From Dipteris shenzhenensis (lineage: Eukaryota > Polypodiophyta > Polypodiopsida > Gleicheniales), in NCBI GenBank assembly GCA_047967505.1, contig CM106540.1: DNA of 64,000 nt. The stretch is one strand, 5' to 3'. Under the pieces are notes generated by a model, which had not been told where the DNA came from, did no database searches, and was given only the letters and a program-made list of their open reading frames with translations. Shown one piece after another: positions 44,568 through 54,640 of the stretch (position 1 is its first letter; every line of letters starts with the position of its first letter). A program made the translations under genes and the position numbers.

Positions 44568-44990
44568 TGACACACGAGGCATTGAGGAGACACCGATTAC
44601 TCTAGGGGACCTCCCGTCATTGTTTAGACCTGGGGCACGCCCCATGGGAGTCACGGTGGCTCTGGTCTTGCGTCGAGCCTCCTCCAGGAGATCGAGACGC
44701 ACGACCCCTCTTGACAGACGCCAGCGTCCCATCACCGGCTATGCACCAGCTAGGGCGACATGACATATGGAGGATTCCGCTCCCGCTCCAGTCTTTTTTC
44801 TTTTGATTGTCACACTCAGATGTATTTGATTATGTATGATCAGACTTAGGACTTAGCACGGGTGATGATGCTCGTTTAGTAGCTCCACCCTTACTGTGAT
44901 TTGAATCAGGTTTTCTTTCAGTCTCATAGACCCATCGGTCTTCTGAAGACTAATAAAATTTCTTTTTTTCTTTTTCTTTCTCTCTCTCTT
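44568..44990 (+). pseudogene. LINE remnant, continuation after hAT
   Basis: One frame reads RGIEETPITLGDLPSLFRPG, VTVALVLRRASSRRSRRTTP and DRRQRPITGYAPARAT, then stops at 44752. It is shifted relative to the frame left of the hAT, so the protein was already broken or was shifted since. It continues the basic, Ser-rich tail. AATAAAA followed by a pyrimidine run (44950-44995) may mark the 3' end of the element. Confidence 0.5.
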
Positions 44991-45388
44991 TCTTACCTTA
45001 ACAATGGTTTGTGTGTGTGATATGAAGCTGATGCTTCTTAGGTACCCCCACGAGTATTTTATCTTGGTTCACCTCATGGTTTTTGTGTTTTCTTCATTGT
45101 CTCACCCCCTATTCCCCTCCCCTTCCTTGCTTGTCATGATGGTCTTCCCAAATTCCAATAGTACTTGGTATGTCATGGATGCTTTAGGAAGATCTAGCAT
45201 GAAAAATTGCAAGGTGAACCTCACTTTATCTATTTTGGCCAATACACAATCAACAATTACCAAGGTGCTTTGGATGCCTTGAGCCACATCTTTGGAAGAA
45301 AATAAGAGTCCTCGCGTGGCTGAGATGGTGATCTCAAAGTGTAATACGAAGATGGAGGAGCATCCTAGGGCTGACGACTTACCTTCAC
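44991..45388. other. Short unassigned segment
   Basis: I see no domain or repeat here. It separates the LINE remnant from the gypsy F LTR. The last five bases, TTCAC, would be the F target duplication if its other flank were preserved. Confidence 0.4.
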
Positions 45389-46088
45389 TGTCACGAGCAT
45401 CCACACGCGTGTGGCCATGCTAGCTAGTGCCAGCGCAGGCAACCAAGTCAACGGCCACGTAGACGTCCGTACAGCCATTCAGGCAGCCTTGCGCAATCAG
45501 CAATCAACACACAGTCAACAGGCAGTCAACACCACATCATCGCAGGTCAAAGAACACAGAGTTGAGTTTTTGGTCAAAAGTCAACGCGCTGACTTTTTTA
45601 GTCTACGTTGACTTTTTTGATCGACCTTGTCAACGGTAGGCGTTGACCAGCTGACCAGGTCAACGGTCGGCATTGACCAAGTCGGCCAGGCTGACCTATC
45701 AGCCTATAAAAGGGAAGCCTTTGGCCCTCATTCTTCATCCACTCCTCGGGTCTTCAAGCCTTCAGAGCAGCAGAGTCAGGCCTCCCCGCAGCAGACTAGT
45801 AGGGTAGCCTCAGCCTTTTCAGGGATCTAGTGAGGATTCACCTCCTCTAGGTAGTCTAGTCTTCTAGTTTTGCAGTGAGGGTTTCAATCCCTCCATACAG
45901 TTGTATTCAGCCCTTTGGGCATTCATTATTCAGTTGTATCTATTTCCTCTTTGGAGGTCCACTACATTCTCTCCCTCTGATTCTCTCACTCACATCAACA
46001 GCTCACTTTGTGTATTGAGTGCATCATTTTGCAGTTGCAGTTAGTATTGAGCAGGAGAGAGAGCGAGGATAGTCTATCTCGCGCTACA
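45389..46088 (+). repeat. 5' LTR of gypsy F
   Basis: Starts TGTCACGAGCATCCACACG and ends CGCGCTACA. It contains the perfect palindrome CCACACGCGTGTGG (45400-45413), eleven TTGAC/GTCAA cores (45447-45677) and a TATAAA box at 45715-45720. Confidence 0.9.
45447..45677. promoter_or_regulatory. W-box-like array in the gypsy F LTR
   Basis: TTGAC or its complement begins at 45447, 45514, 45525, 45546, 45573, 45580, 45608, 45629, 45643, 45659 and 45673. Ten of the eleven fit TTGAC(C/T), the WRKY-factor site. The array ends 38 bp before the TATA box. Chance expectation for a 5-mer on both strands in 231 bp is about 0.5. Confidence 0.7.
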
Positions 46089-46089
46089 T

Positions 46090-46102
46090 TGGTGTCAGAG
46101 CT
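46090..46102 (+). promoter_or_regulatory. Gypsy F primer-binding site
   Basis: TGGTGTCAGAGCT begins two bases after the LTR end (46088). It is one base different from the initiator-Met-tRNA type TGGTATCAGAGC. Confidence 0.75.
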
Positions 46103-46149
46103 TCAGTTTTCTTTCCTGAGCGTCAGTTTAGGGGCAGCTCTATTCGTTT

Positions 46150-47400
46150 ATGGTCCAAACAAGATCCGGCAAGGATACCATGAGCACTAGTGAGCAGTCC
46201 AACACCGGGGGGGGTGAGGGTTCAGTGCCTCAACTGCCACCACCCCCACCACCCCCACCACAGAATCCTGCGAACACTTCCATGTCTGCCATGACAACCA
46301 TGTTGCAGGCTATGATGCAGATGCAGCAGCAACAGTCCGAGGCTCTCTTTATCCGCATGACCCAGCTTCAGAAGATGTGGGAAGATCGTGAGTAGGCCAC
46401 CAGAGAGCGTGAAAGGCTAGCTCGGGAGGCCAAAGAAGAACATGATCGGGAGGCAAAAGAAGAACGCGATCGGGAAGCCGAAAGGGGAGCTCGGGAAACA
46501 AAAGACGAACGCGATCGACAGCCTTGAGAAGTCAAGGAACTCTGGGACCGCGAGGCTTAGGAGGCCAAGGAGCTCCGAGAACGTACTGCTCGAGAAGAGA
46601 AGGAAGAACGGGATCGGCAGCTTCTCATTTCTCTACTTCGACCAGAGGGGGGAGAAAAGGAGAGACTTCCATCTCCAGCCAAGCCTTCTTTTCTGGGGAA
46701 GCTCAACTTCACACAGTACGGTGGTAAGCACAAACCCTTAGTGTTGACTTCATGGCTCAATCAGTTCGAAAGTTATTTTTCAGTGATGCCTACGAAGGAC
46801 AACGAGCGGTGAATCCTAGCATCCATGCACCTCACAGGTGAGGCGGTCACCTGGTGGCTCAAGTGGCAAAAGGACCACTATGATGTAGACGAGGAGACAC
46901 CTCTCTACAGCTGGATGGAATTTGTGAAAGATCTTTGATCACGGTTTCTGCCACTGCAGTACTTGGACAGGCTCCAGAGTTAGTTCTACGAGCTACGCCA
47001 GGGAGACACTGAGACGGTGAATCATTATGCCAATAAGTTCACTCAGGTGTTTATACAGTTGCAGTTGGAGGACAGTCAAAAGCTGAGCAGATTTCTCCAT
47101 GGCTGCGTATAGACATCCAGTGGTATGTCAGAACTTTCAAGCCACAGAATTATGAGTGTGCATATGAGCTTGCTCAGAATTTTGAGCTCATGCACAAGGG
47201 TCAAGGATCCAAGTAGGTCAACAGTAAAAAGTCCCATGATTTCACACCAGGTGATGGTGGGAATGGGCATCTGGGTGGCGAAGGATAGCAATGGCTATGG
47301 CGGGTACTTGGATACAGCGACACGAGCACTCTATGCCAAGGAGAACTAATGCTCTTATTGTCATGTGCTGGGCCATAATAAGAAAGATTGCCCGCATTTC
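46150..47400 (+). pseudogene. Gypsy F gag
   Basis: Starts MVQTRSGKDTMSTSEQSNTG, then a proline run and a Gln/Met-rich stretch. A long charged coiled coil of RE(A/R)KEERD-type heptads (46400-46640) follows, then the capsid: GKLNFTQYGGKHKPLVLTSW, LNQFESYFSV, LTGEAVTWWLKWQKDHYDVD, YSWMEFVKDL, and a knuckle CSYCHVLGHNKKDC at about 47350-47393. Five or more stops (for example 46393, 46525, 46557, 46810, 46937) break the frame. The L.G.A..WW...W motif is that of Retrotrans_gag. The protein would form particles if intact. Confidence 0.85.
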
Positions 47401-47413
47401 CAGAAGCTTCTAA

Positions 47414-47837
47414 CAGCATGAGCCACGTCAAGTGGTTCAACAACAGTTTCAACAACCTCAATAGTCATTTAGGAGCTTGATGAACAACAGACTACAGGGA
47501 CAACCTCAGTAGTCATCCAGAAGCTTGAAGCTCAGCAGCAAGAGGAGCCTCGTCGGTTTCCCAATATGTTCCAGTTTTATGGACAGGTCGGTGGTCAGAA
47601 GGTCCTTATCCTAGCAGACTCAGAACAGCATGAGCCACGTCAAGTGGTTCAACAACAGTTTCAACAACCTCAATAGTCATTTAGGAGCTTGATGAACAAC
47701 AGACTACAGGGACAACCTCAGTAGTCATCCAGAAGCTTGAAGCTCAGCAGCAAGAGGAGCCTCGTCAGTTTTCCAATATGTTCCAGTTTTATGGACAGGT
47801 CGGTGGTCAGAAGGTCCTTATCCTAGCAGACTCAGGC
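47414..47837 (+). repeat. Tandem duplication, 2 x 212 bp, in gypsy F
   Basis: Units start at CAGCATGAGCCACGTCAAG (47414 and 47626) and differ by about two bases, so the duplication is recent. It doubles the Gln-rich linker and the first strand of the protease (FQFYGQVGGQKVLILADS). Confidence 0.93.
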
Positions 47838-48170
47838 AGTTTCGACCAAGCTGCTCAAAAGGCTCAGTTGCCTCTTATGCCAACGGAACCAATGACCTTG
47901 AATGGCGCATTTCCAAGGCAGCAGATGTAGGTAGCTTCAGCCACTCTGAAGATCTCAGGGTGGGTACACCGTCGACCACTCAGGGTCACACCTACTCAGG
48001 CAGTGGATGACATCTTGGGAGACGATGGTGGCACCAGTTCGAAGTCCGACCAGATTATCAGCACCAAGGCTTGGATGTTAAAATCCCAGGCCATGGGTCC
48101 AAGTTCATCTATTGGAGCAAGGGTGTTCCACCTCGACCTTTGATATGAGTCATTCAAGGGGTTCGAGGCT
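47540..48170 (+). pseudogene. Gypsy F protease-like segment
   Basis: Reads FQFYGQVGGQKVLILADSGS, then FDQAAQKAQLPLMPTEPMTL, NGAF. This corresponds to the retropepsin start (F.G...G..V..L.DSGS..SFI), with the active-site loop ADSGS. The first copy in the tandem duplication is cut after ADSE. Stops follow. Nothing resembling RT comes after it. Confidence 0.6.
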
Positions 48171-48548
48171 GGCGCCAACAAGACACTATATTACAGCAGG
48201 ATACAGTGTTACAGCAGGATATAGTATTACAGGAGGCAACATGGTTACACCAAGACTAGGATGCCTCTCTCAAACCTAGTATTCCTCCGTCCCTATCACC
48301 TATATGCACCGAGGAAAACCACAGGGAGCATCATACTGGAATATTAACCCACAACAAATATCCATACTAGAAGTTAGCACCAAATCTAGGCATTCAGTAC
48401 TTGCAGATCAGGATTCATGAGTTCAGCAACCATTTTCGGATTCAAGAACCAGGCATTCGGATCAGGATTTATCATCCAGGTATACCACAGATAGTCACCT
48501 CCTTCAGCATGATGGGAAGCCTCTTTCGTACCCTAGTTCGAGTTTCAA

Positions 48549-48558
48549 CAGAAGGGGA
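48549..48558 (+). promoter_or_regulatory. Gypsy F polypurine tract
   Basis: AGAAGGGGA lies immediately 5' of the second TGTCACGAGC, the start of the 3' LTR. Confidence 0.8.
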
Positions 48559-48741
48559 TGTCACGAGCATCCACACGCCCGTGGCCATGCTAGCTAGTGC
48601 CAGCGCAGGCAACCAAGTCAACGGCCACATAGACGTCCGTACAGGCATTTAGGCAGCCCTGTGCAATCAGCAATCAGCACATAGTCAACATGCAGTCAAC
48701 ACCACGTCATCGCAGGTCAAAGAACGCAGAGTTGACTTTTT
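48559..48741 (+). repeat. Truncated 3' LTR of gypsy F
   Basis: About 95% identical to 45389-45571, including the first W-box-like cores. It ends after GTTGACTTTTT, where F2 sequence begins. Confidence 0.9.
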
Positions 48742-48742
48742 G

Positions 48743-49262
48743 TTTGAGATCCGGAAAGGACACACAATCAAGTGCCATGGAAGGGTTAGGAAAAGATTTC
48801 AACCTTGAAGACTTTGAAGAGGAGAAAGACTACCAACAAGATACGCTTCTGCCAAGTGCTCAAGAAGTGATGGCGAACCTTCTAAAGCAAAATCGGGTCC
48901 TCCTGTAGCAACTTTAGGAAAATTTATCCCAGCTAGAAGAAAGAAAAAGACAGCTGGACCAGACAAAACAACGTTTGGAGGAAAAAGAAGTAGAAAAGCC
49001 GCTGGAAGAAAGAGGAACCACAGATTTTGAAAAACTGCTCTTGTTGATGTGTGAGGAAGGCAAAAATGAGGAGGAACTGCGACGCACAGAGCTCGCCCAG
49101 GCAGAGAGGCAACAAAAGCTAGATCGAGAGGCGATGCTTCTCCAACACAAACATATGTTAGCCGCTATGCAGGCAAGTTTGAGTGCAGCAGCTGTCATCG
49201 CCACAGCTTCGTCATCGACAAAGGTAACACCACTCACTCGGTCCACTCTAAATTTTGTTTAA
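48743..49262 (+). pseudogene. Gypsy F2 gag N-terminal coiled coil
   Basis: Reads CLRSGKDTQSSAMEGLGKDF, EEEKDYQQDTLLPSAQEVMA, NLLKQNRVLL with a stop, then ENLSQLEERKRQLDQTKQRL, KLLLLMCEEGKNEEELRRTE and LAQAERQQKLDREAMLLQHK. Heptad-rich and charged. The RSGKDT motif next to the start is shared with the F gag (MVQTRSGKDT), so the two elements are related at their gag starts. It ends before any capsid core. Confidence 0.7.
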
Positions 49263-49379
49263 GTATGATGGTAAGTGATACGTGGCGATCGGAGCATACT
49301 AGTGCCGTGATACGTGGCAATCGGAGCATACCAGGGATTCCGTTAATCTCTCATATTCAAGCAGGTCGCGCTGCCTGCA

Positions 49380-50160
49380 AGGGTGCCATGTGTACACTTG
49401 TCTACGTCTAGTGCCAAATCACTGCAGTTCAAGTTGCTCCTCCGATGGGGCAAGCAATGTTGGATCTACTCCAAGATTTCCAAGACATCATGCTCCGACA
49501 AGTTTCCTATGCCTTGCATCGAGTACATCTTGGAACGACTCAATGGTGCAAATTTTTTCTCAAAGATTGATCTCAAGAGTGGCTACCATCAAGTCCGGAG
49601 TTTTGAAGCTGACATCCCAAAGACAGCTTTTCGAATAGAGCGAGCTCATTACGAGTTCGTCATCATGCCCTTTGGTGTGAAGAATGCACCACCAACATTC
49701 AACAAGATGATGTCACGGGTATTTGCAGAGTATATTAGAAAGTGCATGCTCATCTTTCTCGATGATATCCTTATCTTTTCCGCTACAGCCGAGTAGCATA
49801 TTAAGGATGTGTGATGTGCCCTAGAGTTATTATGTGATAACCAGCTATACCTCACGCAAAGAAAAGTGAATTCGGCTTGCTGGAAATTCAGTATTTGGGC
49901 TACGTTATTAGTACTCAAGGGATTCGATTGGACCGAGAGAAGATTCAAGCTATCATAAGTTGGACTGTCCCCACAACGGCTCAGGAGATCCGATCCTTTG
50001 TGGGTTTGTGTCAAGCATACAGCTCACACATGGATGGTTTCTCGACACACACAGCCCCTCTTAAAGATTTACTCAAGGGGGTAAAGACACGCAGACAAAA
50101 AGTTCAAGTCATAGGCAAAGCTTTGCAGGCCTTCCATAACTTGAACGACTGGCCACGATA
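49380..50160 (+). pseudogene. Gypsy F2 reverse transcriptase
   Basis: Reads FPMPCIEYILERLNGANFFS, KIDLKSGYHQVRSFEADIPK (first catalytic Asp), TAFRIERAHYEFVIMPFGVK, NAPPTFNKMMSRVFAEYIRK and MLIFLDDILIFSA with an intact LDD. After a stop and frameshift it continues LGYVISTQGIRLDREKIQAI, TAQEIRSFVGLCQAYSSHMD and FSTHTAPLKDLLK. The upstream fingers (normally PYRMSP..E) are deleted. It is a chromovirus-type RT by sequence pattern. Confidence 0.88.
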
Positions 50161-50450
50161 GCACCAGTTACGAAGATCGCCGCCTCTTGGGAGGATCCAT
50201 TTTTGGTAATCACAGACGCTAGCAATGTCACCATCGGGGCAATTTTACAGCAAGAAGATAGGCGCCTGGCATATTATAGCAAAAAGCTTAATGATGCCGA
50301 AAAGAACTATTCAGTTTATGATAGAGAGCTTCTTGGTGTCATCCAGACATTAAAACATTGAAAGCCATTCCTACACGGACGGACTTATACGGTTAAGACA
50401 GATCACCAAGCCCTAAAGTGGCTTCAGACAATGCCGAAGCTCTCAGTCGG
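50161..50450 (+). pseudogene. Gypsy F2 RNase H
   Basis: Assembled from shifting frames: WEDPFLVITDASNVTIGAIL (catalytic Asp), QQEDRRLAYYSKKLNDAEKN, YSVYDRELLGVIQTLKH (Glu), KPFLHGRTYTVKTDHQALKW (Asp) and LQTMPK. Typical gypsy RNase H order, with at least one stop (near 50360). Confidence 0.82.
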
Positions 50451-50454
50451 AAAG

Positions 50455-51330
50455 GTTTTATCCAGACCATTGAGCAGGCCACTGTGCTTGAAATCAAAGG
50501 AAAGGATCTTGATAGCATGAAGGTACAGTACGTGGAGTCAGTAGAGTTTGGCACACAGTTCCAGTTAGCCACGACGCTTGCTCCAGGCTATTACTCATTA
50601 GAGGACGGTTGGCTTTTCTATAAGAAAAGATTATGTGTACTCAAAGACAAACGGCATTTGCTTGTTCATGATGCCCATGACGCCCTTATCGGTGGTCACA
50701 GAGGTATCAACGGGGACTTTGGAGAAGTTAGAGCGCTATTTCTATTGGCCAAAGATGCGGAAGGACGTATATGGCTATGTTCAGAATTGTCAGATATGCT
50801 AAAAGATCAAAGCTTCCCACAAGAAAGCAGCATGCTTACTTATGCCATTGCCAAACCCCGACGGTTCTTTTTAGGACATAGGTATGGATTTTGTGGGGCC
50901 ACTTCCAGCATCCGTAGGTACGCGTAATACTCAATGTCTTACTATTGTTAGTTGCTTTAGTAAATATTGTATGCTTATTCTCTGCAAACAAACAACCACC
51001 GCTAAAGATGTAGCTCATTTGTTTATCAAGTATTGGTATCCCATTGGAGGGTTGCGACATGGACTCTAAGTTTACGTCTAACTTTTGGCGAGCCTTGTTT
51101 GATACTTTTGATACTAAGCTGCAGATGTCCAGCACTTTCCATCCGTAATCGAACAGCGAGATGAAAAAGTATATTGGTATGGCGTTTGATATTTTGAAAG
51201 CATATTGTCATGATGCTGAGGGAAAGTGGAAGTAGTTTCTTTCACTTGTGCAGGCCATTCTGAACGATACCTATTCTTCGAGTATTGGTCGAACACCTTA
51301 TGAAGCGGCGTTTTGATGGCGGTTTACATC
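50455..51330 (+). pseudogene. Gypsy F2 integrase
   Basis: The zinc domain reads HLLVHDAHDALIGGHRGING then ERYFYWPKMRKDVYGYVQNC. The core reads GMDFVGPLPASVGTRNTQCL (first Asp), IVSCFSKYCMLILCKQ, DVAHLFIKYWYPIGGLRHGL. The SDRD catalytic segment right after this is garbled by a frameshift near 51060. Later RTPYEA-like sequence is readable (SIGRTPYEAAF). Confidence 0.8.
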
Positions 51331-51479
51331 ACTCCTCACCCGGATGGTATCTCCATCTCTTGAAGCCAACAAAACCACTGAATCAATGGCAGAGATTACG
51401 AAGTCTGTGAAAAACTGCATCGCCAAAGCTTAAGCATCGTATACATGCCAGGCTAACAAATCCAGACGATATGTCCAGT

Positions 51480-51915
51480 ATAAAGAGGGGCAATGGGTGT
51501 ATTTACGCATTATCAAGCAAAGATTGAAGCAAGTGGGCAAGCGATGCCCTAAGCTGTCCTTCAGGAGCTTCGGACCATTCCCTATTATTCAAAAGATCAA
51601 CGACGTCCCAATGAAGTTACGCCTTCTAGACAGTTGGACTATGCACAATGTGTTTCATGTAGAAGCCATATTTTGGACCTTCTCTTTCAGAGATTTTCGA
51701 TGAGCAACAACCTGAAGTTCTTGATGAAGCCGAAGTTTTGCAGCTAGAACAAATCCTTCAAGCATGGGTTAGGACGCAGGATCCAGGAGTTTTACACCAA
51801 GTTCCGTGATCGAGGTACCCATGAAGTAGTGTGGCTGGATGAAGATTTTTTCCAGGAGTTCCCTCAGATATTGGCAAACTACTTGGAAGCAATGAACCTA
51901 CCGCCAAGTTAAGAA
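51480..51915 (+). pseudogene. Gypsy F2 integrase C terminus with chromodomain-like tail
   Basis: RRYVQYKEGQWVYLRIIKQR and LGKRCPKLSFRSFGPFPIIQ correspond to the GPY/F region. The final block reads RIQEFYTKFRDRGTHEVVWL, DEDFFQEFPQILANYLEAMN, which fits a chromodomain (Y.VKW....EATW......F), although only Tyr, Trp and the spacing are conserved. Chromodomains guide integration of this group to chromatin. Confidence 0.6.
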
Positions 51916-51923
51916 GGAGGGAA

Positions 51924-52182
51924 TGCCACATGCACCCCTGCACTTGGGTGCAAAGTGACACACTGGCTATATCGACAAGTGCATAATAGTTTCCTAATAG
52001 GAGATTTTGTCGTATGATGTGACCCCTTTGTGAGCCCTTGTCTAGGGATAGTCATGCACAAGATACGTAAGTCAGTGTCTCAGCCTTAGGTCAAGTCGGA
52101 AGATCAGTCCTTGTTTACTAGTACCCACTGGAGAACCGTAGGGTAGTGTTTTCGTCTTAGGTTTAGGGATAGGTTTAGGTCC
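51924..52182 (+). repeat. Partial 3' LTR of gypsy F2
   Basis: Preceded by the polypurine tract AAGAAGGAGGGAA (51911-51923). Starts TGCCACATGCACCCCTGC and is cut at 52182 by the copia H LTR. No second copy in the window closes it. Confidence 0.75.
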
Positions 52183-52451
52183 TGTTACAATTATTATTAT
52201 ATTCTAGGCAGTGGCCAATGTAATGTAATAAGTGGGTTAGGGGCACTTTTTCCTCTTAGAGGTTTTTCCCCCTAACCATGGTCTAATCTCTAACTATGGT
52301 TAGTGATTAGATAGGGTTTTGTCACTTAGACAAAACCCTCATCTCTTTTATTGTACTTGACTTCAGTTCAGTACACTTTGGGGAGTGAACTATGTTCAGC
52401 TCACTTTCTCCATTTTGCTCACTCTTGCTCTTGCTTCCTGTTTTTCTCACA
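52183..52451 (+). repeat. 5' LTR of copia H
   Basis: Starts TGTTACAATTATTATTATA and ends TTTTTCTCACA. It resembles the copia I LTR (55398-55641, reverse strand). It contains a perfect 11-bp hairpin at 52313-52339. Confidence 0.9.
52313..52339 (+). other. Hairpin in the LTR of the H/I copia family
   Basis: AGGGTTTTGTC, ACTTA loop, GACAAAACCCT. In copia I the matching segment keeps the loop, and its stem is largely preserved with a G-U pair and a bulge. Confidence 0.65.
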
Positions 52452-52453
52452 TT

Positions 52454-52465
52454 TGGTATCAGATC
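52454..52465 (+). promoter_or_regulatory. Copia H primer-binding site
   Basis: TGGTATCAGATC begins two bases after the LTR. The first nine bases match the initiator Met-tRNA type. Confidence 0.85.
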
Positions 52466-52535
52466 AGCTCTCCCTTCTCGGACCTACTCCTTGCTTCCAC
52501 ATTTGCTCTCCTCTTCCTGCTCCCAACTCTCGTCC

Positions 52536-52862
52536 GTACAGATCCCGCATGTCAGCTTAGTCCGTACGGTTTCGGCGTACAACGCCTGTACTTGCTCCAC
52601 CGCCAAGATCACCGTACAAGCGCTATATGCTGTACCAAACGCGCCGTGCACAGTCATCGTTAGCTCGTTCGTATAAGAGTATGGCTGACCGTATTGTTCA
52701 GTACACTACTTCGTACATCTGTTGTCAACACACTGCCAGTTCCGCCGTACAGCCATCCGTACACCGTACGGATTTCGTCGCACAATCATTCATACACTGT
52801 ATGTATTCCGTACATTGACAGTTTTGTACTGTTAGCTCGGTGTAGGATGATAGTGTCCGTAC
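52536..52862 (+). promoter_or_regulatory. GTAC-motif array in the copia H leader
   Basis: Fourteen GTAC tetramers, at 52536, 52564, 52577, 52588, 52614, 52632, 52701, 52713, 52747, 52759, 52766, 52810, 52826 and 52859. Ten are CGTAC. About 1.3 would be expected in 327 bp. GTAC is the core bound by plant SBP-domain factors. The remainder of the leader (52870-53420) is rich in TTTGCAG. Confidence 0.65.
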
Positions 52863-53426
52863 ACTTTTGTTGTAGGGCCTTCTGTGCAGGTTTTATTCCT
52901 GTAGGTACACCAGCAGTTGGTTTTTTGGCAGGCATTATATGCAGATAGCCATTGTTTGGCTTAGATCTTGCAGAGCATTTGGGGCATTCTGTATCTGTGG
53001 GCAGACATTGCAGTTGGTTTGCAGGTTGTCCTAAAAATTTGGGGCTTTTGAGTGCAATTTGTGCAACATTTGGTGCTTTTAGATCATTTGCCCTCTTTTG
53101 TATGCAATTTCCCACAAGAAATTGGGGCTTTTGCAATTAGGTTGCAATTTTGCAGGTAAAAGAGCATTTTGGAAGTTTGCAAGCAGTTTTGGACTCAGTT
53201 CGAGTCAATTTGCAGACTTTCGCCACATTTTGCAGATTCTATTTGCAGATTTTTGGGCATTTAGCAGAGCATTGAGGTGCATTCTGAGCCTTGGATAGGC
53301 TGACAGTATTTGTCATTGTGAGCAGATTTTCTTTGGCAGATTTTACTTGTGCATTGTGCATTTTGCATCCCAGAAAGGGATTTAACTTGGTGAGTTTGCT
53401 GTGTTTTTTGAGTTTATCTGGCAAAA

Positions 53427-54640
53427 ATGGCTAAGAACAACCCCAATGAGGTGTTCGGAGTTCTCACACAGGAGGATAAGTTGGATGGCACCAACAACTC
53501 CTTGTGGAGTTTCATGGTTCGCAATATCTTGGTTGGTAGACATCTTTGGGATTATGTCAATGGAGATGAAGCAAGACCAGATACAGTGGCCACACCTGTC
53601 ACTCCTACAACTGGAGGCAGGGGTAGAGGTCAAAATGCAGCACAAGTAGTTGGAGCTGTGGCTCCAGGAGCTCCCACAGCAGCGCAGAAAAGATGGGACT
53701 CTAGAGATGCACAAGCTCTTTCAGTAATTTCTCTCTCTGTCAAGAGGCTCATTATACCTCACATTCGGTCATGCAAGACATCAAAGGCAGCTTGTGAGAT
53801 ACTAGAGAGTATGTTTACAGCAAGAAATGATGCCAGAGTTTCCTTTCTCATACGCATATGGATGAGGGAGATTCCATAAATTCTCACCTCACAAAGCTTC
53901 AGGATTTGAGAGAACAATTGCTGAATATTGATGGAGTCATTCTGGATTCAGAGATGATTACCACCACTCTGAATTCTCTTCCTGAGTCCTATCTTGGTTT
54001 CCACACCTCGCTGAATTTGTCATTGAAGGGGGGCAGCAATCCTCTCTCCTTTCACGAGTTGGTAGGACTTCTGTTGCAGGAGGAGCAGACACGAAGAAAT
54101 ATGGCAATCCGGGCTGGCGAGAATGCCATGCTTTCCAAGTTCAAGCCCAAGGGAAAAGGGCAACAAAAGCAACATGCCAATCAGCCCTCACATCAGAATA
54201 AAGCTGATTCAGGACAGCCCTCTTATAAGGCTAAGGGTGATGCAGATAAGCAGAAAAAGAAGGGCATTTGTCACTATTGCAAGAAGCCAGGTCATTATAT
54301 TGGAGAATGCAAGAAGCGCATGGCTAAAGAGAAGAAAAGGGATTCAGGTATGGCTGTGTCAGATGCATCAGCTCCTCATTCTCATGATGGGGGAGATGTT
54401 GCAGCCAACTTTGTGGAAGAGCATTATGCCTTTTTGACTTGCACTTCAGATTTTTCAGTGGGTAGTTCAGATGCTACAACCACTAATGATGATGATCCCT
54501 ATGCTTTCTTGACTTGTAGTTATGATTCTTCAAAGGATGCATGCTCTCTCAGTGTCAATAAAGCACATCACTTCCAAGAAGAGTCTTTTTGCATCTCTAC
54601 ATCCTCCACCTACCAAAAAGAAGGTGACTTGTGCAAATAA
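53427..54640 (+). pseudogene. Copia H gag with zinc knuckle
   Basis: Starts MAKNNPNEVFGVLTQEDKLD, then TNNSLWSFMVRNILVGRHLW, a Thr/Pro/Gly linker, ALSVISLSVKRLIIPHIRSC and CEILESMFTARNDARVSFL. A one-base shift near 53860 follows, then MDEGDSINSHLTKLQDLREQ, LNSLPESYLGFHTSLNLSLK, a Lys/Gln-rich stretch and a perfect knuckle CHYCKKPGHYIGEC. The tail is acidic with two FLTC.SD repeats (YAFLTCTSDFS, YAFLTCSYDSS). This is a nearly complete copia gag with one frameshift. Confidence 0.9.

Larger units (their letters stand above)
45389..48741 (+). mobile_element. Ty3/gypsy element F, gag-protease only
   Basis: The 5' LTR is 45389-46088, then a primer-binding site, gag, a zinc knuckle and a protease-like segment. 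A polypurine tract (48549-48558) and only the first ~183 bp of the 3' LTR follow. No RT, RNase H or integrase lies between protease and the 3' LTR, so the element depended on another for movement, or has lost pol. It is joined directly to the gag of element F2 at 48742. Confidence 0.85.
48742..52182 (+). mobile_element. Ty3/gypsy element F2, chromovirus-like, truncated at both ends
   Basis: The plus-strand order is gag start (RSGKDT motif shared with F), coiled coil, RT, RNase H, integrase, chromodomain-like tail, polypurine tract and the first ~259 bp of a 3' LTR (51924-52182), which copia H interrupts. Zinc knuckle and protease are missing between 49262 and 49390. The 5' LTR is missing. Confidence 0.85.
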
